Notes: generated from the letters alone by a model not told the origin. A stretch of DNA of 64,000 nucleotides from DRWZ01 sp964601505 (GCA_964601505.1 CAZRNR010000005.1:1-64000); one strand, 5' to 3'. Shown: positions 8,571 to 17,541, numbered from the stretch's first letter. Program-made: numbers and translations.

Positions 8571-9776
8571 TCACATTTCATCACTTGGAAGTTCGAATAG
8601 CTTTCTTGCTATTATTATTCTTTGGATTTGTCCCGTTCCCTCAACGATATCAAGGGCTTTGACATCTCTATAGAGTTTTTCAACATAGTTATCATTCTGA
8701 ATCCCTGCATCTTGCATGATATCGAGACAAAGAGAAACTGATTTTTGAGCAACCATCGGGCAGAAAGCCTTTGCTTGAGAAGCTTCTACAATATTTTCAA
8801 TACCTTTATCAGCCATCCAAGCAGCTTTCCAGCATAACAATCTACCAACTTCTATATATCTTCTGACTCTAGCTATATTCTCTCTTATCTTTTGATATCT
8901 TGGTATTGGTCGTGAAAGGCTATAGTTTTCTTTTACAAAATTAAGGGTCCAATCGTATGCAGCACGAGCTATACCAATAGCCATAGCAGCAATAGTGGGA
9001 CGAGTCGCGTTGAATGACTTCATGGCAGACTTAAAACCTTGTCTTCCTTCATAAGATTTTTCTCCTCCAAGGAGGTTTTCTTCAGGGACTTCGCATTCTT
9101 CAAGACTCAAGGAACAAGAGGAGTAAGCAGAGAGTCCCATTTTTTTCTCTATCTTAACAATTGATAATCCTTTTGTTCCCTTTTCTACGATAAAGGCTCT
9201 ATGCCCTGCTCTTGCAAGCTTTGGGTCAACAGTTGCCCAGACAATAATAAAATCTGCCCTATCTGCGTTAGAGCAGAAAGCCTTCTGCCCATTCAGAACC
9301 CATCTTCCATCTTTCTTGACACACCGTGTTCGTATGCGAGCGACATCAGAACCGGCACCAGGCTCTGTCATAGCAAAGGCTCCCCAATGAGGATTTTCTC
9401 TATCCTTAAATATAGAAAGGTATTTTTCCTTTTGTTCAGGTGTCCCCAAAATAGCGAGCGGTGGCCCAGCAAGACCAGGACCTGGGAGAGAAACAGCAAC
9501 TCCCCTATCCCAATATGAAGTTTCCTCCCCAATCAAAACAGCTCTTCTCGCAGAAAATCTTTCTACTTTACTTGTATCTTCAATCTCTCTCCCCATACCA
9601 GCTACTCTTTCCTGATAACCAATCTGAGCAAGGAACTTGAAAAACTCGTGATCAGGTGGAATAGGTTCACCCTTTCTATCGTATTCAATACCAAGCGGTC
9701 TCATGTATTTTTCTCCCAAAAACCTGACCATCTCCAAAAGCTTTTTGTCTTCCTTTGTAAGAGTCAAATCAAACAT
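8571..9776 (-). CDS. Acyl-CoA dehydrogenase
   Basis: 401 residues. A flavoprotein that introduces the alpha-beta double bond into acyl-CoA and passes electrons to ETF. The order of features is standard: an N-terminal helical domain, the FAD/substrate motif AFAMTEPGAGSDVA in the middle beta domain followed by the NGQKAFCSNADRADF strand, and a C-terminal helical domain ending in DIVEGTGQIQRIIIARKLF, where the Glu is the expected catalytic base (MCAD-type position). Chain specificity cannot be read. Translation starts 4 bases after the stop of the acyl-CoA ligase gene, so the two form one operon of fatty- or organic-acid activation and oxidation. Confidence 0.92.
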   Translation of the reverse strand: MFDLTLTKEDKKLLEMVRFLGEKYMRPLGIEYDRKGEPIPPDHEFFKFLAQIGYQERVAGMGREIEDTSKVERFSARRAVLIGEETSYWDRGVAVSLPGPGLAGPPLAILGTPEQKEKYLSIFKDRENPHWGAFAMTEPGAGSDVARIRTRCVKKDGRWVLNGQKAFCSNADRADFIIVWATVDPKLARAGHRAFIVEKGTKGLSIVKIEKKMGLSAYSSCSLSLEECEVPEENLLGGEKSYEGRQGFKSAMKSFNATRPTIAAMAIGIARAAYDWTLNFVKENYSLSRPIPRYQKIRENIARVRRYIEVGRLLCWKAAWMADKGIENIVEASQAKAFCPMVAQKSVSLCLDIMQDAGIQNDNYVEKLYRDVKALDIVEGTGQIQRIIIARKLFELPSDEM

Positions 9777-9780
9777 TTCT

Positions 9781-11307
9781 TTATACCTCCTTTCCCTCCT
9801 TTTTTCTCAATTCCTGATAAATAACCTTCGCCTTTTCCTTAAGTTCATACTTCAAGACTTTACCTGTAGCATTTCTTGGAAGAGCATCTATAAAGGTATA
9901 ATATCTGGGGATTTCATTATCTGCGAGCTTATCTTTGAGAAAATTCATAATATCATTTTTTGAAAGCTCTGACTTTGCGACTACGAAAGCGAAGAGATCC
10001 TCTCCGAGCATATGATGCGGCACCGAGACAACAGCAGCTTCAATAACATCAGGATGCGACATAATTGCTCCCTCAACTTTTGCTGAGGAAATGTTAAAGC
10101 CACCCCTTATTATTATATCTTTTTTTCTATCAACTATATATATATATCCTTCTTCGTCCATATATCCAAGATCTCCTGTCTTTGTCCAACCATCTTGAGT
10201 CCATACTTTTTGTGTTGATTCGTCATCTTTAAAATATCTTCTGGGCTTCGAAGATGGGATTCTCATCCATATCTCACCTATTTGTCCACGCGGAAGTTCA
10301 TTTCCTTCGTCATCACATATTTTTACTTCCGTTGGAGGTAGAGGTATTCCAACAGAATCAGGTTTTAAAGAGGCCATACCTGGGGGAAGGAAGCAACCGG
10401 CCATTCCGGCTTCGGTAGCTCCGTAAAGGTTCATAATCCAGGTTTGCTTGAGTTTGTCAGCAAGTTTTTTGATTGCCCAGGATGGCATAGGCGCAGTGCC
10501 AAACATAATAAGTTTTATGTGATCATAATTTTCCTTCCAAAAATCTTCTATCTTCATGACTGATATTAGATGGAAAGGAACAGCATAGAGCATAACTAAA
10601 TCTTTTCTCTTCATCAATTGAAGGAAGTCCTGAGTGTTGAATGCCGGTAATATGACGGCGTTTAGGGCATATCTTAAAGGTATAAGCATCATAGCGTGGG
10701 AACCAGCAAAAGTAAAAAGAGGAACTGAATGCATAAATGTTTTACCAGCATATAAATTTTCATACAAAGAGTCATCTCTGACAAAAAGGCTACTATGCAC
10801 TGATAATACTCCTTTCGGGAAACCAGTGGTTCCTGAAGTATATATTATATCAAGATAATCATCACTTCTTATATCAACTTGAGGAAGTTCATGAGGCATA
10901 GATTTCATTTGCTCCTCACATTCAGTGCGAGACATCATAAAGCTTAACTCAAAATTTTTCAAAAGGTCTCTGAATTCCTCTCCATATATAATCCCCTTCG
11001 CTTCAGAATTTTTGAGAATGTACTCTACACCTTCTTTCGGTAGTCTAACATTTATTGGCACGGGTAAAGCTCCTGCCTTTGATACGGCAAAATATGATAT
11101 CTTGTAGAAAATTCCATCCTTGTTTGAGAACATTATAGCAACTCTATCTCCTTTTCTCACACCTTTCTTTATCAGAAGATGTGAAAGTTGAGATGATTTT
11201 TTACTCCACTCAGAAAAAGTCATTGATTCCACTTTATATATCTCAATAGTATTGTTCGGGTAGAGCTTTGCCTTATCTTCAAGTAATTCAACAACAGTAT
11301 TTGGCAT
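9781..11307 (-). CDS. Acyl-CoA synthetase (AMP-forming ligase)
   Basis: 508 residues of the ANL adenylating family; it activates a carboxylic acid to acyl-AMP and then acyl-CoA. Visible motifs in order are the P-loop DIIYTSGTTGFPKG, YGATEAG, the TGDLGYMDEEGYIYI hinge region with DRKKDIIIRGGFNIS, and the C-terminal PRNATGKVLK containing the catalytic Lys. The substrate is uncertain. It is the first gene of the two-gene unit with the acyl-CoA dehydrogenase and is divergent from a MerR-type regulator 77 bp away, which probably controls it. Confidence 0.9.
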   Translation of the reverse strand: MPNTVVELLEDKAKLYPNNTIEIYKVESMTFSEWSKKSSQLSHLLIKKGVRKGDRVAIMFSNKDGIFYKISYFAVSKAGALPVPINVRLPKEGVEYILKNSEAKGIIYGEEFRDLLKNFELSFMMSRTECEEQMKSMPHELPQVDIRSDDYLDIIYTSGTTGFPKGVLSVHSSLFVRDDSLYENLYAGKTFMHSVPLFTFAGSHAMMLIPLRYALNAVILPAFNTQDFLQLMKRKDLVMLYAVPFHLISVMKIEDFWKENYDHIKLIMFGTAPMPSWAIKKLADKLKQTWIMNLYGATEAGMAGCFLPPGMASLKPDSVGIPLPPTEVKICDDEGNELPRGQIGEIWMRIPSSKPRRYFKDDESTQKVWTQDGWTKTGDLGYMDEEGYIYIVDRKKDIIIRGGFNISSAKVEGAIMSHPDVIEAAVVSVPHHMLGEDLFAFVVAKSELSKNDIMNFLKDKLADNEIPRYYTFIDALPRNATGKVLKYELKEKAKVIYQELRKKEGKEV

Positions 11308-11353
11308 ATATGAATTTTATTGTTTTACTGGAAAGGAAACCGAAAAAACAAAA

Positions 11354-11369
11354 AGTGTAGATTTACACT
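11354..11369. promoter_or_regulatory. Palindromic candidate operator
   Basis: A perfect 16-bp inverted repeat (AGTGTA, spacer GATT, TACACT) lies in the 77-bp gap between the divergent acyl-CoA ligase and MerR-type genes. Its place between the two start codons suits an operator that controls both directions. Binding by the neighbouring regulator is an inference. Confidence 0.5.
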
Positions 11370-11384
11370 ATATACTTAATTCAA

Positions 11385-12116
11385 ATGAGCAAGAGAAATA
11401 TGGAAGAAGAAAAGAAAAAGAAAGTCAGAGAACTGAAAGAAAAAGGTTACCTACCTATAAGGGAGGTAAGCAGATTAGCCGGTGTAGAAAAATCCCTCAT
11501 ACATTTCTATCTGAATCAAAAACTTATTCCAAAACCTATAAAGGTATCAAAGCAAATGGCATACTATCATCGCGATGTTGTTGATAGGATAAAGCTCATA
11601 AAACAACTACAAAAAAGGTATCTGCCAATAAAGGAGATAAAAAGAATAATTAAAACAACAAGAAATATAGAAGATATAAAAAAAACACTCATAAAGATAG
11701 ATTCGCAAATCATAGAAGAATATTATAATGAGCGGAAAGAAAAAGAAACTGTGAAACTTGATGAAAAAACAATAAGAGAATTGGAGAAATTAAAAATAAT
11801 AGACAAAAAAAATTCTCTCTTCAGAAATGAGATAATCGAGATAATATCAAAACTACGAGATATAGGTTTGAATGAGAAAAATGGTTTTTCTGTTAAATTT
11901 CTAAAGAATTATATGGACATATGCAGAAAACTTATTGAAATTGAGTTCAGGGAATTTAATTCGAAAATAATTGGGAATCTTGAACCAGAGGATGTAATTA
12001 AGATAGCCAAAATATCAATAGATGAAGTTTCCGAGCTTATAAAGATTCTTCATAAAAAACTTTTGCTTGAAAAACTCAAGGAGATACAGGACCAAATAAT
12101 CACAATCAAAAAATAG
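11385..12116 (+). CDS. MerR-family transcriptional regulator
   Basis: 243 residues. Residues about 20-90 form a MerR-type winged helix: YLPIREVSRLAGVEKSLIHFY is the helix-turn-helix, then a wing and a YYHRDVVDRIKLIKQLQ helix. The remaining 150 residues are helical, charged and Lys/Glu-rich and resemble no ligand domain I can name. Known MerR relatives such as LiuR regulate acyl-CoA degradation genes, and this gene is divergent from an acyl-CoA ligase/dehydrogenase pair with a palindrome between them, which makes it the likely local regulator, perhaps responding to an acyl-CoA. Confidence 0.82.
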   Translation: MSKRNMEEEKKKKVRELKEKGYLPIREVSRLAGVEKSLIHFYLNQKLIPKPIKVSKQMAYYHRDVVDRIKLIKQLQKRYLPIKEIKRIIKTTRNIEDIKKTLIKIDSQIIEEYYNERKEKETVKLDEKTIRELEKLKIIDKKNSLFRNEIIEIISKLRDIGLNEKNGFSVKFLKNYMDICRKLIEIEFREFNSKIIGNLEPEDVIKIAKISIDEVSELIKILHKKLLLEKLKEIQDQIITIKK

Positions 12117-12145
12117 AAAATCTCACGGTGATACCTTAACTAACT

Positions 12146-12163
12146 TCTATCTATTCAGATAGA
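12146..12163 (+). terminator. Hairpin after merR-type gene (weak terminator candidate)
   Basis: Perfect 7-bp arms (TCTATCT/AGATAGA) around ATTC, 29 bases after the regulator stop codon. The stem is AT-rich and lacks a clear T-run downstream, so termination is only a possibility. Confidence 0.3.
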
Positions 12164-12322
12164 TTCAATATCATTCCTAAAAATAGACTTAAAAAGATAG
12201 AATGAGCCTTAGAGATAGATTTTTAAATCAGAATAAATGCAAAGCGATCTTACAATCTTTCTTCCCTCGTATTGAGCTAATATGCCAAGCACAATTCTTA
12301 CAAGTTTTGATGAAACCTTAAC

Positions 12323-12399
12323 TGTTGTGTCAAAAAATTTTTATCCTCCACTTACAATGCAAATTGACAATTTTTGGTACATATTTAGTTGACACAGCA
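12323..12399. repeat. Inverted-repeat pair resembling small transposon ends
   Basis: Two 11-bp arms (TGTTGTGTCAA at 12323-12333 and TTGACACAGCA at 12389-12399) match as inverted repeats at 10 of 11 positions and enclose 55 bp. Read on the minus strand, the right arm continues GTGTCAACTAAATATG, which looks like the termini of DDE-type insertion sequences (by eye). The enclosed DNA is too short to code. This could be a MITE-like remnant or an accidental or regulatory repeat upstream of the pilin gene. Confidence 0.4.
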
Positions 12400-12457
12400 C
12401 TCAACACAAAATTCAGTATAAAAACAAAATTTTAGCTTTTCACAATAAAATCAGAAT

Positions 12458-12949
12458 ATGAGGAGCTTCTCTCTCATAGAGTTATTGATTGTCCTTGCAA
12501 TTCTAGCAGTATTAGCCTCACTCGGGATACCACAATACAGAAAGTTCATTTATAAATCAAAAGTAGCTGAGGTAAGAACTATATTACCAGCAATAATGCA
12601 GCTCCAAGAGATGAGAAGTTCTGAAAATGGGAAATATATAACATGCGGATTTTATCCCCCAAATTCTGGTAGTTCAAAGCTAAACTGGGATGAAGAAAAC
12701 TGCCTTTCAAGAAGGCTAAACTTTAATGTCAAGGGAGGAACATTCTGTCAATACGCTGTGGCAAGCGGTGATTACTCCCTCAACCCTGCATCCGCTTCAC
12801 CTTCAGACGGAACAGAAGTAGAACAGACTCCAGGGGTAGATATAACTGCAATAGCAAAGTGCGACATTGATGGGGATAACAAACCATCATTCTACACACT
12901 AACAGATGAATCAACAGATATAAAAGGTCCATTCAACGATGATTTCTAA
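12458..12949 (+). CDS. Type IV pilin-like protein (major pilin/pseudopilin class)
   Basis: 163 residues. The N-terminus has the pilin hydrophobic helix with FSLIELLIVLAILAVLASLGIP, including Glu5 of the mature form, followed by the usual YRKFIYKSKVAEVR transition and a C-terminal globular part with four Cys and an Asp-rich DIDGDNKPS segment. The leader is only three residues (Met-Arg-Ser), and an in-frame TAA 10 bases upstream of the ATG rules out a longer start. The residue before the cleavage site is Ser where prepilin peptidase usually meets Gly or Ala. It would be processed and assembled by a type IV pilus or type II secretion machine encoded elsewhere. Confidence 0.85.
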   Translation: MRSFSLIELLIVLAILAVLASLGIPQYRKFIYKSKVAEVRTILPAIMQLQEMRSSENGKYITCGFYPPNSGSSKLNWDEENCLSRRLNFNVKGGTFCQYAVASGDYSLNPASASPSDGTEVEQTPGVDITAIAKCDIDGDNKPSFYTLTDESTDIKGPFNDDF

Positions 12950-12970
12950 TCAAAGAAATTTTCAATCAAT

Positions 12971-14353
12971 CTAATTTACCGGTTGTATATCTTTGATCGC
13001 CTGAATTATAGAAGTAATATCACTTGGGAAAAGATAGACCGACTTTTTATCCATAAGCCCACCGACGATACCAGAGACTCCCCCGTCTGAACTTTTCTCT
13101 CCGAGTAATAGATAATAAGGTTCAGCCCTACCCTCCACATTAATCCTTACCCTGAAAATAGGATTCTTTACAAATTCAGCAACATCTACATTGTCCCCCA
13201 AAAACTTCAGAACGGAAATATCAGAAAGTTTGCTCAAAGATTCCTTAACCTTTGAGGTTTCAAGATTTTTCTTTTCTCCACCACTCAAAACAAGATACCA
13301 TTTTTCGGTATCAACTGGATCCCTCTGGATTATTCTTGATTCTGTAGGAGTTTCTATTGATATCTCCTTTACACGCCACACATAAAACTTGATAACTTGC
13401 CTATTTCTAAAATTTTCGGATAAAATCGGTTCTTGAATAGATTTATCAACTTCAACACTGAATATATTCGGTTTATCTGGCTTTTTAGCATAAACTTGGC
13501 CATCTGCGAACTTCAAATGGATAGAAAATTCCTCCAGTTCCTGATCCTTTGATGAAACATATACATTTAAAGTCATATCTGGGATATCAAGTCCATATTT
13601 AGGTTCAGTGACATCTGAGATAAATTCTTTGACTTTAATACCAGAGATTTTATATAGTAGGTCTCTGATTTTTGAATCATCTGCTTCAGCAAAAGTAGTA
13701 AGATCAGGAAAGAGAATCACCCAATCATTTGTTTCTTGTCTTTCAAAAAGGAATTTTTTATCACCACGCGAAATAATCAACTTTTTAACATCTGTTGTTA
13801 TAAAATCCATAGGTCTTCTCTCTCTAAAATCGGAAAAAGGTTTGTCTATTGAAGCTTCAATAGCAGCACTAACGAGAAAAACTCTATTATCCCCTTCTTT
13901 TTGAACATACACACTATAACCAACTTGAGATTTATTTCCGATACGAATAGAAAAACTTTGTTCATCTGTTTTCAATTCAACAATAAATCTAGGTTTGTCA
14001 AGTCCATAAGGAGCAAAATCACCGGCTTCATTTATAAGTCGCTCTATCTCAATTGAAGAATATCTTGACGCTATCGGATTAACAGAGAATCTATCTGCAT
14101 CTGCAAGGAAAGGATAAATAATACTCCATCTATTTTTGCTCTCTTTCCTAAAACCAATCTTTTCACCGTCTTGTTTTGTTATCCATATCTCCCGAATCTT
14201 CTCTTGGTCAATATTTATAAGTTTTTTTTCATCTTCTTGTATTTTTTTCTTTTTTTCCTCATGTGGTTTGAGGTATAGGAAGTAGAATCCAGCAATTGCC
14301 GCAAAGACCAAAAGCAATATAATTGTTTGTTTAAAGACCCTCATTGCTTTCAA
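12971..14353 (-). CDS. DUF4340 domain protein (membrane-anchored)
   Basis: 460 residues with one N-terminal transmembrane helix (about 8-27) and a large extracytoplasmic part built of repeated DUF4340-like modules. Segments such as IDQEKIREIWITKQDGEKI, DRFSVNPIASRYSSIEIER and YGLDKPRFIVELKT recur in related form near 250-300 and 350-400. DUF4340 proteins typically accompany GldG-type auxiliary proteins of ABC-2 transporters linked to gliding or surface functions. The first four bases (ATGA) overlap the end of the GldG-like gene, indicating translational coupling. Molecular role is unknown. Confidence 0.8.
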   Translation of the reverse strand: MKAMRVFKQTIILLLVFAAIAGFYFLYLKPHEEKKKKIQEDEKKLINIDQEKIREIWITKQDGEKIGFRKESKNRWSIIYPFLADADRFSVNPIASRYSSIEIERLINEAGDFAPYGLDKPRFIVELKTDEQSFSIRIGNKSQVGYSVYVQKEGDNRVFLVSAAIEASIDKPFSDFRERRPMDFITTDVKKLIISRGDKKFLFERQETNDWVILFPDLTTFAEADDSKIRDLLYKISGIKVKEFISDVTEPKYGLDIPDMTLNVYVSSKDQELEEFSIHLKFADGQVYAKKPDKPNIFSVEVDKSIQEPILSENFRNRQVIKFYVWRVKEISIETPTESRIIQRDPVDTEKWYLVLSGGEKKNLETSKVKESLSKLSDISVLKFLGDNVDVAEFVKNPIFRVRINVEGRAEPYYLLLGEKSSDGGVSGIVGGLMDKKSVYLFPSDITSIIQAIKDIQPVN

Positions 14354-15777
14354 AGTTTTCTTTTTCTTATGTAAGTGATTAAAGCTAGTATCAAAAACAA
14401 AGAAGGCATTCCAAAAAGAAAGATATTTCTAATAGTTCCTATTTGCCTTGGTGTTAGGACAAGAGATCTTCTTTTTCTTTCCTTTGGTCTCATAGCTACA
14501 AGTTCTCCCCTTTCAGCAACCCAATTGACAGCATTGAGTATAAGGTTTTTATTTCCCAAAAGACCTATAAATCCATTTGAGACAAAATCAGAATCCCCAA
14601 AAACAACGATTCTTGCTTGAGCTGTTGTAGGATTTTGCATAGTACCATATACAACCTCACCTCCTTGTGTTCCTGGAATTCCGGAAGCAGCGACAGCTAC
14701 AGGAACAGGTCCTCTTATATCTTTCCCCTGCTCAAAAGAAACAGTTCCAGAAGCCCAATCATATTCTGCCCATGAGGATTCAGAAGTTTTTGCTATCTCC
14801 GAAATCTCAATACCTGAGATTCTACTTTTTATAAATACCCTGCGTGTTAGCCTCGTTATAACTCCAAGATTGAAATCACGAGTTATGCCATGAGAGTTAT
14901 CATAGTGAATCAAGATGGGCATGGCAGGAGAAGCTCCAAGGGCGCGAGAGCTTGGATCTACAACAACAGAGTTATCAATACCTATACCCCACCCTTCAAC
15001 GATACTTTGAACATTATCCTTTGAATCCGGATCAGATAGAAAAACCGCTCTTCCACCTGTAAGAATGTAGTCTGATATGGATCTTACCTCCTCTTGAGAA
15101 AAGGCAACAACAGGTCCGGCAAAGAAAAGCACATCACATTGAGTTAGTGCCCCCTGTTCCCATGTTCTTATTTTTATCGTTCTAAAACCTTCATTCTTTA
15201 AAGCGTTCGCAAGTTCGGAAAGACCTTGAGGACCCGAATCATTTGGATCTTTCTCACCATGCCCTTCAACAAAACATACCTGAGGTTCATCAACCCTCAC
15301 AAGCTTTAAAAGTGTATTTGTTATTTCAGATTCTATAGTTTTCGTCGGATCATCAAAAGCAAGATTTACCTTCAATCTTCTCTCTCCAAGCTGAAAGACC
15401 ACAGTGCCAAGCTCTCTAATGTCATAGCTTGCGGCAATCTGAGGCTTTTTCTCGGGATCAATAATCTCCCATTTGAAAACACCCGATTCATAGCTATAAA
15501 CCTGCATTACATCTTGAAATTTCTTGGACTCTGGATTATCCTCTCTCATAAAAGCAATAACCTTGAATTCTTTTCCTCCTTCTTTAACCTTTTTCTCTAG
15601 TTCTTTCAGTATATTTTTTGTTTGCTCAGAAAGTGAATGAATCCGCTCTTCTGTCAAATCTTTCAGGTAATAATATTTGTAGGATATAAGATTCAAAATC
15701 ACTATTATTCCAATTAGGAAGGAAGTAGAAATGAAAAAGTTAGTCCAGAATGAAAAAGTTCTACCTGTTATTCTCAT
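14350..15777 (-). CDS. GldG-family ABC-transport auxiliary protein
   Basis: 475 residues: an N-terminal transmembrane helix (about 11-30), the DLTEERIHSLSEQTKNIL segment typical of this family, a periplasmic Rossmann-like region with CFVEGHGEKDP and VLFFAGPVVAFSQEEV, ARIVVFGDSDFVSNG and NLILNAVNWVAERG near 390-425, and a C-terminal transmembrane helix followed by a basic tail. This is the order in GldG/ABC_transp_aux proteins, which partner an ABC ATPase and permease (GldA/GldF type). Those partners are not adjacent: the upstream 518 bp is non-coding. It is cotranscribed with the DUF4340 gene. Confidence 0.85.
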   Translation of the reverse strand: MRITGRTFSFWTNFFISTSFLIGIIVILNLISYKYYYLKDLTEERIHSLSEQTKNILKELEKKVKEGGKEFKVIAFMREDNPESKKFQDVMQVYSYESGVFKWEIIDPEKKPQIAASYDIRELGTVVFQLGERRLKVNLAFDDPTKTIESEITNTLLKLVRVDEPQVCFVEGHGEKDPNDSGPQGLSELANALKNEGFRTIKIRTWEQGALTQCDVLFFAGPVVAFSQEEVRSISDYILTGGRAVFLSDPDSKDNVQSIVEGWGIGIDNSVVVDPSSRALGASPAMPILIHYDNSHGITRDFNLGVITRLTRRVFIKSRISGIEISEIAKTSESSWAEYDWASGTVSFEQGKDIRGPVPVAVAASGIPGTQGGEVVYGTMQNPTTAQARIVVFGDSDFVSNGFIGLLGNKNLILNAVNWVAERGELVAMRPKERKRRSLVLTPRQIGTIRNIFLFGMPSLFLILALITYIRKRKL

Positions 15778-16295
15778 AATTTTATACTTTAATAATAAAA
15801 CAAAATAGCATTACACATTTTTCACTTTATTTAAAATTTTGGATTATTCAATAGAAGCTTAATAACTATTATAATGCGTTCTTGAACCTTTACAGTGCTA
15901 TAATAGAGATTCAAGTTTCCTTTCAAGTAGATGCACTATAATTAATAAACCAATACACTTTTTTCTTCTTCTTTTTAGACTTGTCAAGCTTGTCTCCAAT
16001 ATATCAAATCACATATCTGAATTTCGTCTGTACATTGATAGACAACATATCCCATATCTACATAAACAAGAAGTTTAAATGGTGAGGGATTTTGAATTAT
16101 ACCAAGACATTCATTATAAAACCATATATCGATTGTTTCCAATTTATAGGGAAATCCAAAAAGAAAATAGATTACTTGTGGTTCTACATAGATCCTACAA
16201 TCTTATACATTAATTAAAGTTCTTATGTTAATCTGAAAAGTCTTGTGAATCAATGATTAATACAAGAGTTTTTTCTGCCATACAAAAACTTTAAA
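15778..16295. other. Non-coding AT-rich stretch, 518 bp
   Basis: No coding frame or RNA motif is recognised between the GldG-like gene and the DciA-like gene. It lies where the ATPase and permease genes of a GldG-type transporter are usually found, but no traces of them are visible. Confidence 0.5.
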
Positions 16296-16631
16296 TTATC
16301 TTTTATTCATCTTATAAGAAAATCTCTTATATATAGGTACTTGGACCCCATAGACTTCTATTTTTTTGATTAGATCTTCCTTAAGGATATCTTTATTTAT
16401 TTTCTGGATTATTTTTTGCTCGTTTATAGTTATGTAATTTCTCAGTGCTGAGTCATAAAAGCTCATTTTTAGAACTCCTCCTTTGAGAGATATGTTTTTA
16501 GGTTTTGTTTTACCTCCGACTGACTTCCAGTTCTTAACTATTTCAACACAAGCCCAAATCTCTCTATCATAATCTTTCAAAACAGAAGAGATAGAGGATG
16601 AAATATCTTCTATTTTCACTCCTGTTGGCAT
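16296..16631 (-). CDS. DciA-like (DUF721) protein
   Basis: 111 residues. The pattern is that of DUF721: an early W..VEIVKNWKSVGG segment, P.NISLKGGVLKMSF, then SALRNYITINEQKIIQKIN, and a C-terminal beta segment. DciA is the ancestral loader of the replicative helicase DnaB in most bacteria that lack DnaC/DnaI. The protein is short and Lys-rich, so assignment rests on the conserved order of W-x-x-V-G, GVL and SA. It lies 49 bases downstream of rapZ on the same strand. Confidence 0.6.
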   Translation of the reverse strand: MPTGVKIEDISSSISSVLKDYDREIWACVEIVKNWKSVGGKTKPKNISLKGGVLKMSFYDSALRNYITINEQKIIQKINKDILKEDLIKKIEVYGVQVPIYKRFSYKMNKR

Positions 16632-16680
16632 ACTCCTTACCTTAATTTTAAAAAGACAAGCAAAGCAAATCTACAAAAAT

Positions 16681-17541
16681 TTACAACTGTAAGTCCTTAT
16701 CTTTATCTCTATGATTTATCACACAGGTCAGACCAAGTTCCTTTTCTATAAAATCTTTTATTTTCTCCGCAAAGGCTATTGACCTATGCCTTCCCCCCGT
16801 GCAACCTATAGCTATCGTGGCAGTATATCTCCCATCTTCTATGAACCTGTCTTTCATAAAAATTATCATATCTTTTATCATATCAAGATATTTGACAGCA
16901 TTGGTATCAGAAAAAACATATTCCTGAACTTCCGGATATGTTCCATCTAACTTTCTCAAATCTGGATGAAAATTTGGATTTTTAACAAATCTAACATCAA
17001 AAACAAGATCTGTCTCGGGAGGTATACCGTATTTGAAACCAAATGATATGACATGAAATACTATAGAACCTTTTTCCAAACCAGCTACCTCTCTTATCCT
17101 TTGCCTCAGCTGATGAATATTTATGTCAGATGTATCTATTCTTACATCTGAAAAATCTAATATCTTCAGAAGCAAATCCCTCTCTATCTTTATTGCTCTG
17201 TCTATGGTATTGCCCGCTTCAAAAGGATGTTTTCTCCTTGTTTCCTTATACCTTCTCACAATAACCTCGTCCTTTGCATCAAGAAAAACCAAAATAACTT
17301 CGTAATCTTTTTCTTTTCTCAAGTCCTGTAATGTATCTATAAATTTCTTAACCATTTCAGGGTCTCTTGGAGAAACACCAAAAGTTATAAGGTCGATACC
17401 AGCCCTTTTTGTTAGAGATAAAACCTCGTGTATCAGATCAACTGGAATATTATCAACTGTATAGTAACCAAGATCCTCGAGGGTTTTTAAAGCAGTGGTT
17501 TTTCCAGAACCTGATATACCTGTTATAAAGATAATCTTCAC
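16681..17541 (-). CDS. rapZ: RNase adapter protein RapZ / YvcJ family nucleotide-binding protein
   Basis: 286 residues. The N-terminal P-loop domain starts with GISGSGKTTALKTLEDLGYYTVDNIP. The C-terminal domain has the family signatures SFGFKYGIPPETDLVFDVRF and IAIGCTGGRHRSIAFAE. In E. coli RapZ binds GlmZ sRNA and directs RNase E to tune amino-sugar synthesis; in Gram-positive relatives the role differs. Bacteria outside enterics lack GlmZ, so only the family is certain. It usually neighbours PTS or rpoN genes, none of which is present here. Confidence 0.92.
   Translation of the reverse strand: MKIIFITGISGSGKTTALKTLEDLGYYTVDNIPVDLIHEVLSLTKRAGIDLITFGVSPRDPEMVKKFIDTLQDLRKEKDYEVILVFLDAKDEVIVRRYKETRRKHPFEAGNTIDRAIKIERDLLLKILDFSDVRIDTSDINIHQLRQRIREVAGLEKGSIVFHVISFGFKYGIPPETDLVFDVRFVKNPNFHPDLRKLDGTYPEVQEYVFSDTNAVKYLDMIKDMIIFMKDRFIEDGRYTATIAIGCTGGRHRSIAFAEKIKDFIEKELGLTCVINHRDKDKDLQL

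Larger units (their letters stand above)
12117..12457. other. Intergenic stretch, 341 bp, with hairpin and inverted repeat
   Basis: No gene is evident. It holds a hairpin at 12146-12163 just after the regulator gene and an inverted-repeat pair at 12323-12399 (both listed separately). The remaining bases before the pilin gene presumably carry its promoter, but no confident -35/-10 pair was found. Confidence 0.5.

Noticed and set aside
9201..9518. Plus-strand frame opposite the acyl-CoA dehydrogenase gene
   Set aside because: It is antisense to a well-supported gene and its translation has no family features.
12364..12422. TTGACA words before the pilin gene as a sigma-70 promoter
   Set aside because: No -10 box lies at 16-18 bases from either TTGACA; both words belong to the inverted-repeat element.
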